From contig JAJRDJ010000295.1 of NCBI GenBank assembly GCA_028678445.1, forward strand, positions 1 through 9,035: DNA of 9,035 bases. The letters run 5' to 3'. Positions 1-9,035 of this stretch are shown here, piece by piece. Position 1 is the first letter of the stretch. Each line of letters opens with the position of its first letter. The notes under the pieces were generated by a model. The model did not search any database. It worked only from the letters and a program-made list of their open reading frames with translations, and was not told the DNA's origin. The DNA is from Methylococcaceae bacterium (GTDB lineage Bacteria; Pseudomonadota; Gammaproteobacteria; Methylococcales; Methylococcaceae). The translations under genes were made by a program, and so were the position numbers.

Positions 1-174
1 AAACTCAGCGGCGGCGCGCACTGCCATTTCGATGCGGGCAGCGCCCGGCAGCTGGGCGATCTCCTGGGTGCCGTCGCGGCGTATGCCGCGGGCGGTCAGG
101 CGGCACTGGAAACCTATGGTCGTGTCCGCGGCGGGTTGGCTTTGCAGCTGACCCATCAGGTTACCCAACACTAA
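1..174 (+). CDS. C-terminal end of an unrecognised protein (partial)
   Basis: The frame beginning at base 1 is open for 57 codons and ends at a TAA (172-174). The visible tail begins KLSGGAHCHFDAG and ends LTHQVTQH; it is rich in Ala and Gly and has no membrane segment or motif that I recognise. It is very probably a real gene end: the TAA shares its final A with the ATG of the next gene (TAATG), a typical translational coupling arrangement, and base composition matches the downstream genes. Its function cannot be inferred from this fragment. The start lies outside the window. Confidence 0.7.
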   Translation, partial: KLSGGAHCHFDAGSARQLGDLLGAVAAYAAGGQAALETYGRVRGGLALQLTHQVTQH

Positions 175-926
175 TGGCGCAACTGGTCCTGCTGGTTCTG
201 ATCGTTATCGCGGCTCTGGGTATCCGCAGGCTGCTGCGCAATGCGCCCCTGGCGCGCTACAGCGCGACTTCGCAAGCCTTGATCGGACTGGGTATCCTGC
301 TGTTGCTCGTGCTGGTTCTGACCGGACGCCTGGGTGTGCTGATTCCCGCACTGGGAGCGATACTGATGGCGCTGTTCGCGACAGTCACACGCCTACTGCC
401 GCTACTGATTCCGCTGATCGTCCAGAACCTGCCGCGCTGGCAACGTTACCGGCAGCAGGGCACGGGCCAGAAAGGTGCCGGAACCGGCCCGGCCGCGTCG
501 ACTGTGCAATCCCGGTATTTACGCATGCAGCTCCAGCATGCGACCGGCGATCTGAGCGGTGAAATTCTTGAGGGGCTGCATAAGGGACGTACCCTGAACC
601 AACTGGAATTACCCGAATTGGCGAACCTTTACCGGCTGTATGCCCGTAATGATCAGGAATCGGCTAGACTCTTGGCCGCTTATCTCGATCGCATGTATGG
701 TGATCGCTGGAAGGAAAGCGCTCAGGGGAATACCCCCGATCAGGATCATTCAACATTAGACAAGGCCGAAGCCTATGAAATCCTGGGTTTGACCAGCGGT
801 GCCACGCGCGAGGAAATCATCAGCGCCCACCGCCGTCTGATACAGAAACTTCACCCCGACCGGGGCGGCTCCGACTACCTTGCGGCAAAAATCAACCAGG
901 CCAAGGACCTGCTTTTAGGCGACTGA
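174..926 (+). CDS. Membrane-anchored protein with C-terminal J domain (TIM14/Pam18-like DnaJ protein)
   Basis: This 250-residue protein probably stimulates a DnaK/Hsp70 chaperone at the inner membrane. The N-terminal third is strongly hydrophobic, with likely membrane segments at about residues 2-19, 34-50 and 53-83. A basic linker (about 87-115) follows. A conserved central part (about 112-180, with RYLRMQL and a DLSGEILEG stretch) is typical of this bacterial family. A compact J domain ends the protein (about 197-250), with YEILGL at 201-206 and the obligatory HPD at 227-229, followed by RGGS. The J domain is thus C-terminal, unlike classic DnaJ, and there is no Gly/Phe region or zinc finger. 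The ATG overlaps the upstream stop and the only purine-rich element (AGG, 158-160) is far away, so translation is probably coupled. The client or partner is unknown. It is co-directional with the redox genes beginning 15 bases later, but nothing in the sequence ties its role to them. Confidence 0.88.
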   Translation: MAQLVLLVLIVIAALGIRRLLRNAPLARYSATSQALIGLGILLLLVLVLTGRLGVLIPALGAILMALFATVTRLLPLLIPLIVQNLPRWQRYRQQGTGQKGAGTGPAASTVQSRYLRMQLQHATGDLSGEILEGLHKGRTLNQLELPELANLYRLYARNDQESARLLAAYLDRMYGDRWKESAQGNTPDQDHSTLDKAEAYEILGLTSGATREEIISAHRRLIQKLHPDRGGSDYLAAKINQAKDLLLGD

Positions 927-941
927 CCCCCTGCCATCATC

Positions 942-2579
942 ATGACCGACACCAATACCAAACATAGCGACCTCACCACGCCGGCCGATCTCCTGCAGCA
1001 CGGCCGGGGCACCGGCCCTGTCCGCACCCACCGGCCGGTCTATGTCGACCTTTTACCGCCCTGCAACAACGCCTGCCCGGCGGGGGAAAACATTCAGGCC
1101 TGGCTGGCCCTGGCGCAAGCGGGCCAGCATGAGCGGGCCTGGCAGGCCCTGGTACGGGAAAACCCCATGCCCGCGGTACACGGGCGCGTCTGTTACCACC
1201 CTTGCGAAACCAGTTGTAACCGCGCGGAAGTCGATACGCCCGTCAGCATCCATGCGATAGAACGGTTCCTCGGGGACAAGGCGCTGGAGGAAGGCTGGTC
1301 AGTCACACCGGACGCCAAGCCCACCGGCAAGCGGATTCTCATCGTCGGCGCCGGGCCAAGCGGGCTGTCGGCGGCCTACCACTTGGCACTGCGGGGCCAT
1401 GTGGTCGAAATTCACGAGGCCGGACCGCTGCCAGGCGGCATGATGCATTTCGGCATTCCCGCCTATCGGCTTCCCCGCAACATCCTGATGGGCGAAATCC
1501 GCCGTATCGAGGCCCTGGGCGTCACCATCAAACTCAATCACAAGGTCGAGGATATCCTCGCCGAAAAGGAACGGGGCCGCTTTGACGCCGTCTTCGTGGC
1601 GATTGGCGCGCATATCAGCCGCCGGGTGGACATTCCCGCCCGCGATGCCGGAAAAATTCTCGACGCCGTCAGTTTCCTGCATGATACCAACACCGGCCAG
1701 ACACCCTTGCTGGGACGCCGGGTCGCGGTATACGGCGGCGGCAACACGGCCATGGACACCGCCCGCACGGCTCTGCGGCTGGGCGCCGAGGAAGCCCTGA
1801 TCATCTACCGGCGCGATCGCGAGCACATGCCTGCCCATGCCTTCGAGGCGGATGAGGCCATGGAGGAAGGCGTCAAGATCAACTGGCTACGCAGTATCAA
1901 GACCATCGACCAATCCAGCATCACCGTGGAGGTCATGGCCATAAATGCCGAAGGCTATCCCGAACCCACCGGCGAATTCGAAACCCTGGAAGCCGATACC
2001 CTGATTCTCGCCCTGGGACAGGACACCGAAACCGGATTCTTGAAAACCATCCCGGACATCGAATTCAAAAAAGACGGCACGGTAATCGTGGACGCCAACA
2101 TGATGACCGGTTATCCGGGCCTCTTCGCGGGCGGCGATATGGTCCCCAGCGAACGCACCGTGACCATTGCCGTGGGCCATGGCAAGAAGGCCGCCCGCTG
2201 CATCGACGCCTACCTGAGGGGTTCGTCCTACAGCGCCGCCCCAAAACACGAGGTAGTCCATTTCGACAAGCTCAACCTCTGGTACTTCACCGAAGCCCGG
2301 CAAAGCCGCCAGAGCGAGGTGGCCGCGGAAGAACGCCGCTATGGTTTCCAGGAAGTCGTATCGGGACTCACCGAAGCCGAAGCCGTGTTCGAGGCCCGAC
2401 GCTGCTTTTCCTGTGGCAATTGCTTCGAATGCGATGGCTGTTATGGCGCTTGCCCGGAAAATGCCATCATCAAGCTGGGCCCCGGAAAACGCTACCGATA
2501 CGTCTATGAGCGCTGCACTGGCTGTGCCGTCTGCTTCGAACAATGCCCCTGCCACGCCATCGAAATGACCGCTGAATAA
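942..2579 (+). CDS. GltD-like FAD/NAD(P) oxidoreductase with N- and C-terminal iron-sulfur domains
   Basis: A 545-residue relative of the glutamate synthase small subunit, NfnB and the N-terminal half of dihydropyrimidine dehydrogenase (PreT). Domains in order: an N-terminal iron-sulfur helical domain (about 35-110; cysteines 41, 45, 84, 88, 92); an FAD-binding fold with VGAGPSG at 135-141; an NAD(P)-binding fold with YGGGNTAMD at 264-272 and YRRDREHMPA at 289-298; the second FAD motif LFAGGDM at 394-400; and a C-terminal two-cluster ferredoxin domain (cysteines 488, 491, 494, 497, 500, 504 and 525, 528, 531, 535, 537). GltD itself lacks this tail. The protein likely moves electrons between NAD(P)(H) and ferredoxin-type carriers. 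The pyruvate oxidoreductase gene begins 12 bases downstream in the same frame, making that enzyme the likely partner (inference). It is not a true GltD, because no glutamate synthase large subunit is adjacent. The start ATG has no clear Shine-Dalgarno sequence. Confidence 0.88.
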   Translation: MTDTNTKHSDLTTPADLLQHGRGTGPVRTHRPVYVDLLPPCNNACPAGENIQAWLALAQAGQHERAWQALVRENPMPAVHGRVCYHPCETSCNRAEVDTPVSIHAIERFLGDKALEEGWSVTPDAKPTGKRILIVGAGPSGLSAAYHLALRGHVVEIHEAGPLPGGMMHFGIPAYRLPRNILMGEIRRIEALGVTIKLNHKVEDILAEKERGRFDAVFVAIGAHISRRVDIPARDAGKILDAVSFLHDTNTGQTPLLGRRVAVYGGGNTAMDTARTALRLGAEEALIIYRRDREHMPAHAFEADEAMEEGVKINWLRSIKTIDQSSITVEVMAINAEGYPEPTGEFETLEADTLILALGQDTETGFLKTIPDIEFKKDGTVIVDANMMTGYPGLFAGGDMVPSERTVTIAVGHGKKAARCIDAYLRGSSYSAAPKHEVVHFDKLNLWYFTEARQSRQSEVAAEERRYGFQEVVSGLTEAEAVFEARRCFSCGNCFECDGCYGACPENAIIKLGPGKRYRYVYERCTGCAVCFEQCPCHAIEMTAE

Positions 2580-2591
2580 CTCCGAAGCACC

Positions 2592-6188
<3,597 letters not shown>

Positions 6189-6211
6189 CCATCACTCACC
6201 AAGAGCGCGTC

Positions 6212-7207
6212 ATGGATTTGAAAACCCGCTACATGGGGCTGGACCTCAAACATCCGGTCATCGCCTCCGCCTCCCCGCTGTCGGAGAGCCTGGATGGTAT
6301 TCGCCGGCTTGAAGATGGCGGCGCCGCCGCCGTCGTCCTGTTTTCACTGTTCGAAGAGCAGATTCATCGGGAGCAAACCGCACTCCTCGATGCCCTGGAT
6401 CAGGGCGTGAACAGCTTTGCCGAGTCGCTGAGTTTTTTCCCGGAAGTCGACTTCGACGATTTCTCGACCAGTCCGCATGCCTATCTGGACCTGGTTCGCC
6501 GTGCGGCGGAAAGCACCGATATCCCGATCATCGCCAGTCTGAACTGTGTCACCAGCCAGGGTTGGACAGATTACGCGCGCCAGATCGAGCATGCGGGCGC
6601 CAGCGGTATCGAGCTCAATATTTTTGCCATCGAAACCGATCTCTTCACGACGGGACAGCAGGTCGAGCAACGCTATCTTGACAGTCTGCGGCTGGTGAAA
6701 GCGGCGGTCAGTATTCCGGTGGCACTGAAGCTGAGTCCATTTTTCAGCGCGTTCGGCCACATGGCCAAACAACTCGACGAAGCCGGGGCCGATGCCCTAG
6801 TATTGTTCAATCGCTTCTACCGCCCGGATCTCGATATCGATTCCCTCAAGGTGATGCCTACCTTGACACTCAGCAACGCCGGCGAAATGCGCCTGCCACT
6901 GCAGTGGATTGCCCTGCTGCATGGCCGACTCAAGACTTCGCTGGGCGCCACGCGGGGCGTCGAATCGTCCGTCGAGGTGATCAAGTATCTCCTGGCCGGT
7001 GCCGATGCCGTGATGACAACGTCGGCCTTGCTACGGAGGGGGCCTGACTACACGGCACACCTCGTCGCTGGTCTTGAAGCCTGGATGGGCGAGCACGGCT
7101 TTCAGTCCATAGATGATATGAAGGGGTTACTCAGCCATGCGAAAGTCAGCGATCCCCTACCCCTGGAAAGGGCCAATTATATTCGGGTGCTTGAGAGCTA
7201 CCGCTGA
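6212..7207 (+). CDS. Dihydroorotate dehydrogenase-like FMN-barrel protein lacking the catalytic Cys/Ser
   Basis: A 331-residue TIM-barrel protein of the dihydroorotate dehydrogenase / PreA superfamily. Family landmarks are the opening strand MGLDLKHPVIASASPLS (8-24), IIASLNC (106-112), AGASGIELN (128-136), the lysine of ALKLSP (K173), AGADALVLFNR (191-201) and a likely FMN phosphate-binding stretch, LGATRGVES (244-252) followed by LAGADAVMTTSALL (261-274). In genuine dihydroorotate and dihydropyrimidine dehydrogenases ELN is followed by an S/C-containing loop (typically LSCP) that provides the catalytic base; here the sequence is ELNIFAIETD, with neither Cys nor Ser. It is therefore unlikely to be PyrD. 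It lies 23 bases behind nifJ with AAGAG (6201-6205) as a modest ribosome binding site. A role as an FMN-carrying accessory to the redox module is inference; the reaction is unknown. Confidence 0.85.
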   Translation: MDLKTRYMGLDLKHPVIASASPLSESLDGIRRLEDGGAAAVVLFSLFEEQIHREQTALLDALDQGVNSFAESLSFFPEVDFDDFSTSPHAYLDLVRRAAESTDIPIIASLNCVTSQGWTDYARQIEHAGASGIELNIFAIETDLFTTGQQVEQRYLDSLRLVKAAVSIPVALKLSPFFSAFGHMAKQLDEAGADALVLFNRFYRPDLDIDSLKVMPTLTLSNAGEMRLPLQWIALLHGRLKTSLGATRGVESSVEVIKYLLAGADAVMTTSALLRRGPDYTAHLVAGLEAWMGEHGFQSIDDMKGLLSHAKVSDPLPLERANYIRVLESYR

Positions 7208-7221
7208 GCTGCCCTGTTAAG

Positions 7222-8238
7222 GTGTCCGTTCTCCCTACCCGCATGACCGCAGGACCCGGCCGATCCATGGAAAACCTGCTGGTCGAGACCCCGTCGCCGG
7301 AGAATGACGGGGGGACAGATTACGTCCCGAAGGACGCTACCGATGCAGCCTCTGATGATGGCGAGACTACGCTCGCGGAGGTGACTCCGGCCGATGACAC
7401 CAGTGCAGAATATGACGCCCAGCGTCTGTATCTGCGGGATATGGCAAAATCGCAACTTTTGAATGCCGAGCAGGAACAATACTACGGCAGACTGGTGCGG
7501 CAGGGGGATACCGCAGCCCGCCAGATCATGATCGAAAGCAATCTCCGGCTGGTAGTGACCCTGGCAGGCCATTACCGGAACCGGGGTCTGCCTTTTCTGG
7601 ATTTGATCGAGGAAGGCAACCTCGGGCTGATCCATGCCATCGAAAAATTTGACCCGGAACGCGGTTTCCGTTTCTCCACCTACGCCGCCTGGTGGATTCG
7701 CCAGACCATTGAGCGAGCGCTGATCAACCAGGGCCGAACCGTCCGGCTGCCGATTCACATCGTCCGGCAGATCAGCCTCTATCTCAGGGCTTATCGGCAG
7801 CTCTCCTGCAAAATGCCGCGGGAACCCCGTGCCGCGGATATTGCGACATGGCTCGGAGAATCGCCCTTCCTGGTCGACCGCATGTTAACGCTCTGCGAAC
7901 AACCCGGTTCCCTGGATGAACCGCTCAAAATTGACCCCGACATGACGATGGGTGACTACCTGCCCTCGGCGAATTCAACTTCGCTGCCCGACCTGCTTCA
8001 GGAAACCGCTATCGTCTCGACCATCGACTCCTGGCTGAACCTGTTGGACGGGCGCCAGCGGGAGATCATTATTCGCCGCTATGGCCTGCATGATCGCGAT
8101 CCCGAAACCCTGGAAAAAATAGCGCAGTCACTTAAACTGACCCGCGAGCGCATCCGGCAGCTGCAGGTCGCCGCACTGAAGCATTTGGGCAAGATCCTCC
8201 GGAATCAGGGCTATACGGCCGAAGCCCTGCTCGATTGA
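7222..8238 (+). CDS. rpoS: RNA polymerase sigma factor, RpoS type (sigma-38)
   Basis: A group 2 sigma-70 factor that directs RNA polymerase to general stress and stationary-phase promoters. After an acidic, poorly conserved N-terminus (to about 62) it shows region 1.2 (DAQRLYLRDM, 65-74), region 2 with IESNLRLVV (104-112), DLIEEGNLGL (127-136) and FDPERGFRFSTYA (143-155) leading into WWIRQTIERA, region 3 (about 174-250) and region 4 with the helix-turn-helix TLEKIAQSLKLTRERIRQL (296-314). The end, QGYTAEALLD, resembles the RpoS ending QGLNIEALF. R182 in IHIVRQ sits where E. coli RpoS has K173, a basic residue that helps separate RpoS from RpoD (which has Glu there). The open frame begins at GTG 7222 (338 residues). 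ATG at 7243 (331) or 7267 (323) is equally possible; 7267 has AGGA upstream at 7251-7254. It follows the DHODH-like gene by 14 bases instead of the usual nlpD. Confidence 0.9.
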   Translation: MSVLPTRMTAGPGRSMENLLVETPSPENDGGTDYVPKDATDAASDDGETTLAEVTPADDTSAEYDAQRLYLRDMAKSQLLNAEQEQYYGRLVRQGDTAARQIMIESNLRLVVTLAGHYRNRGLPFLDLIEEGNLGLIHAIEKFDPERGFRFSTYAAWWIRQTIERALINQGRTVRLPIHIVRQISLYLRAYRQLSCKMPREPRAADIATWLGESPFLVDRMLTLCEQPGSLDEPLKIDPDMTMGDYLPSANSTSLPDLLQETAIVSTIDSWLNLLDGRQREIIIRRYGLHDRDPETLEKIAQSLKLTRERIRQLQVAALKHLGKILRNQGYTAEALLD

Positions 8239-8308
8239 GCGCCATGCCGCGGCAATGGAATTCATACTATATCCCGCACCTTAACTGCCACCACCCCTTC
8301 ATCAAGCT

Positions 8309-8322
8309 GGCGGGCAGCCGCC
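8309..8322 (+). other. Small hairpin just upstream of the PII ribosome binding site
   Basis: GGCGG (8309-8313) and CCGCC (8318-8322) are perfectly complementary around a GCAG loop, and an outer T-A pair (8308/8323) extends the stem to six. It ends three bases before the GGAGA Shine-Dalgarno (8326-8330), so a folded leader could affect ribosome access. No T-run follows, so it is not a terminator. Confidence 0.35.
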
Positions 8323-8325
8323 AAT

Positions 8326-8330
8326 GGAGA
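8326..8330 (+). promoter_or_regulatory. Ribosome binding site of the PII gene
   Basis: GGAGA lies four bases before the ATG at 8335. It fixes that start, which also gives the conserved PII N-terminus MKLITAIIKPFKLDD. Confidence 0.75.
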
Positions 8331-8334
8331 CACC

Positions 8335-8673
8335 ATGAAACTGATCACCGCCATTATCAAGCCCTTCAAACTCGACGACGTCCGGGAAGCCCTTTCCGAC
8401 ATCGGCATCGCCGGCATTACCGTCACGGAAGTCAAGGGGTTCGGCCGCCAGAAAGGCCATACCGAGTTGTACCGGGGCGCGGAATACGTGGTCGACTTCC
8501 TGCCCAAGGTCAAGATAGAAGTCGCGGTATCGCATGAACTCCTCGACCAGGCCATCGACAGCATCATCAAGGCCACCAACACCGGCAAGATCGGCGATGG
8601 CAAGATTTTCGTGACCAGCCTGGAACAGGTCATCCGCATTCGAACCGGCGAAACCGGAGAGCAGGCCCTCTGA
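8335..8673 (+). CDS. glnK: PII nitrogen regulatory protein (GlnK/GlnB)
   Basis: A 112-residue PII signal protein, the normal family length. As a trimer it senses ATP/ADP and 2-oxoglutarate and passes nitrogen and carbon status to targets such as the NtrB kinase, GlnE and the ammonium channel AmtB. The T-loop is complete (KGFGRQKGHTELYRGAEYVV, 34-53), with Y51 as the uridylylation site. The B-loop TGKIGDGK (83-90) and the C-terminal RIRTGE (101-106) that contact nucleotide are intact. GlnK versus GlnB is uncertain. The MKL start and the TGETGEQAL ending look GlnK-like, whereas D54 matches E. coli GlnB (GlnK has Asn there) and no amtB follows within the window. It is separated from rpoS by 96 bases and from the next gene by 114, so it is probably transcribed on its own. 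I see no sigma-54 promoter before it. Confidence 0.95.
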   Translation: MKLITAIIKPFKLDDVREALSDIGIAGITVTEVKGFGRQKGHTELYRGAEYVVDFLPKVKIEVAVSHELLDQAIDSIIKATNTGKIGDGKIFVTSLEQVIRIRTGETGEQAL

Positions 8674-8690
8674 GCCTGGCGAGACCGACT

Positions 8691-8726
8691 GGCATACGGG
8701 TGAATCCCGGGATTCGCCCGCATGCT
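8691..8726. repeat. Near-perfect 36-base palindrome / hairpin downstream of the PII gene
   Basis: The sequence is symmetric about the 8708/8709 junction. Bases 8697-8708 pair with 8709-8720 with a single G-T wobble (8701/8716). After one A/C mismatch (8696/8721), bases 8692-8695 pair with 8722-8725, and 8691/8726 adds a wobble. As RNA this would be a long stem with a CCGG tip. It begins 18 bases after the PII stop. No T-run follows on either strand, so it is not a textbook Rho-independent terminator. It could be an mRNA 3'-end stabiliser, an atypical terminator or a dimeric protein-binding site. Confidence 0.7.
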
Positions 8727-8755
8727 GAAACCTTCAGGAACGCCATCCGGATAAT
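8725..8755 (+). promoter_or_regulatory. Weak candidate sigma-70 promoter for the DUF3683 gene
   Basis: GATAAT at 8750-8755 matches the -10 consensus at five of six positions, inside an AT-rich patch that stands out in this GC-rich DNA. The best -35 candidate is CTGAAA at 8725-8730, four of six matches but with a long 19-base spacer. It lies between the palindrome and the next ribosome binding site, the expected place for a new promoter. The assignment is tentative. Confidence 0.25.
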
Positions 8756-8773
8756 TCGGAATTTATTTTGCCC

Positions 8774-8782
8774 AAGGGAGGG
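8774..8782 (+). promoter_or_regulatory. Strong ribosome binding site of the DUF3683 gene
   Basis: AAGGGAGGG lies five bases before the ATG at 8788. It is by far the best Shine-Dalgarno match in the window and decides the start of the gene that runs off the right edge. Confidence 0.75.
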
Positions 8783-8787
8783 CCGGC

Positions 8788-9035
8788 ATGCAGACGAACC
8801 GATCTCTCGAAACGGTAACTCCATCGGGGGAGCCCGTCCGCGTTCGCGAGATTCCCTACAACTACACCTCCTTTTCCGACCGCGAAATCGTCATCCGTCT
8901 GCTCGGCCCGGAAAACTGGGCGATCCTCGACGAACTGCGCAGCCAGCGGGTTACCGGCCGCTCGGCACGGATGCTCTACGAGGTGCTCGGCGACATCTGG
9001 GTCGTGCAGCGCAACCCCTATCTGGAAGACGACCT
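8788..9035 (+). CDS. DUF3683-type FAD/FMN-binding oxidoreductase (N-terminal part)
   Basis: Only the first 82 codons are in the window and the frame is still open at the edge. The segment REIPYNYTSFSDREIVIRLL (20-39), then TGRSARMLYEVLGDIWVVQR (56-75) and NPYLEDD, matches my memory of the very conserved beginning of the large DUF3683 proteins of beta- and gammaproteobacteria. Those are over 1200 residues long and combine this N-terminal domain with an FAD-binding glycolate oxidase / D-lactate dehydrogenase-type module and iron-sulfur domains. They are thought to oxidise a 2-hydroxy acid and feed the respiratory chain, but only the N-terminal domain is visible here. The start is supported by the strong ribosome binding site at 8774-8782. 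A promoter of its own is likely, given the 114-base gap. Confidence 0.85.
   Translation, partial: MQTNRSLETVTPSGEPVRVREIPYNYTSFSDREIVIRLLGPENWAILDELRSQRVTGRSARMLYEVLGDIWVVQRNPYLEDD

Noticed and set aside
942..2579. Glutamate synthase small subunit (gltD)
   Set aside because: The FAD/NAD(P) core is similar, but there is no large subunit next to it, and the C-terminal two-cluster ferredoxin domain is not part of GltD.
7222..8238. Heat-shock sigma factor RpoH or housekeeping RpoD
   Set aside because: There is no RpoH-box sequence and the protein is longer than RpoH. RpoD is about 600 residues with a long region 1.1 and non-conserved insert, which are absent. The RpoS-like C-terminus and the basic residue at the K173 position favour RpoS.
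8243..8259. Small inverted repeat behind the rpoS stop as a terminator
   Set aside because: The stem needs a bulge or mismatches, is short, and has no T-run after it, so I cannot support a terminator here.
8239..8334. Sigma-54 (GG-N10-GC) or clear sigma-70 promoter ahead of the PII gene
   Set aside because: I checked the GG doublets at 8251-8252 and 8309-8310 and neither has GC at the required spacing. The AT-rich patch at 8261-8272 has a partial -10 (TACTAT) but no acceptable -35.
8235..8537. Forward open frame of 100 codons overlapping the rpoS end and the PII start
   Set aside because: It would start on a TTG overlapping the rpoS stop, has no ribosome binding site, and most of its length is an out-of-frame reading of the well conserved PII gene.

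Overview
The window is a GC-rich, gene-dense stretch of a proteobacterial chromosome, most likely from a gammaproteobacterium. The evidence is an RpoS-type sigma factor, a canonical proteobacterial PII protein, a DUF3683-type oxidoreductase and a membrane-anchored J protein, all read as inference from protein sequence. I cannot place it more finely. A sulfur-oxidising, methanotrophic or Competibacter-like lineage with a pyruvate:ferredoxin oxidoreductase would fit, but that is a guess. All genes lie on the + strand. I see no transposase, integrase, tRNA, rRNA, CRISPR array or compositional break.

Layout: (1) bases 1-174 hold the last 57 codons of an unrecognised gene whose stop overlaps the next start (TAATG). 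(2) 174-926 encodes a membrane protein with a C-terminal J domain. (3) 942-7207 is a three-gene redox module: a GltD-like FAD/NAD(P) oxidoreductase with extra iron-sulfur domains, a complete 1198-residue pyruvate:ferredoxin (flavodoxin) oxidoreductase (NifJ), and a dihydroorotate-dehydrogenase-like flavoprotein that lacks the usual catalytic cysteine or serine. (4) 7222-8238 encodes an RpoS-type sigma factor. (5) 8335-8673 encodes a PII signal protein (GlnK/GlnB). (6) 8788 to the window end is the start of a DUF3683 FAD/FMN oxidoreductase.

Gaps between genes from base 1 to 8238 are 23 bases or less, so the first six genes could form one transcription unit. The two longer gaps, before and after the PII gene (96 and 114 bases), hold a small hairpin next to the PII ribosome binding site and a striking near-perfect 36-base palindrome.

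How the genes may work together: NifJ would decarboxylate pyruvate to acetyl-CoA, or run in reverse, and pass electrons through its own three 4Fe-4S clusters. The GltD-like partner could link that low-potential electron pool to NAD(P)(H). The DHODH-like protein, which resembles the flavin barrel of dihydropyrimidine dehydrogenase without its catalytic loop, has no known reaction and could be an accessory redox or FMN-binding subunit. The individual families are known. The least explained points are the role of the DHODH-like protein, the arrangement of a 'split dihydropyrimidine dehydrogenase' around a PFOR, and rpoS directly behind it. I do not see a clear-cut new defence or mobile system.
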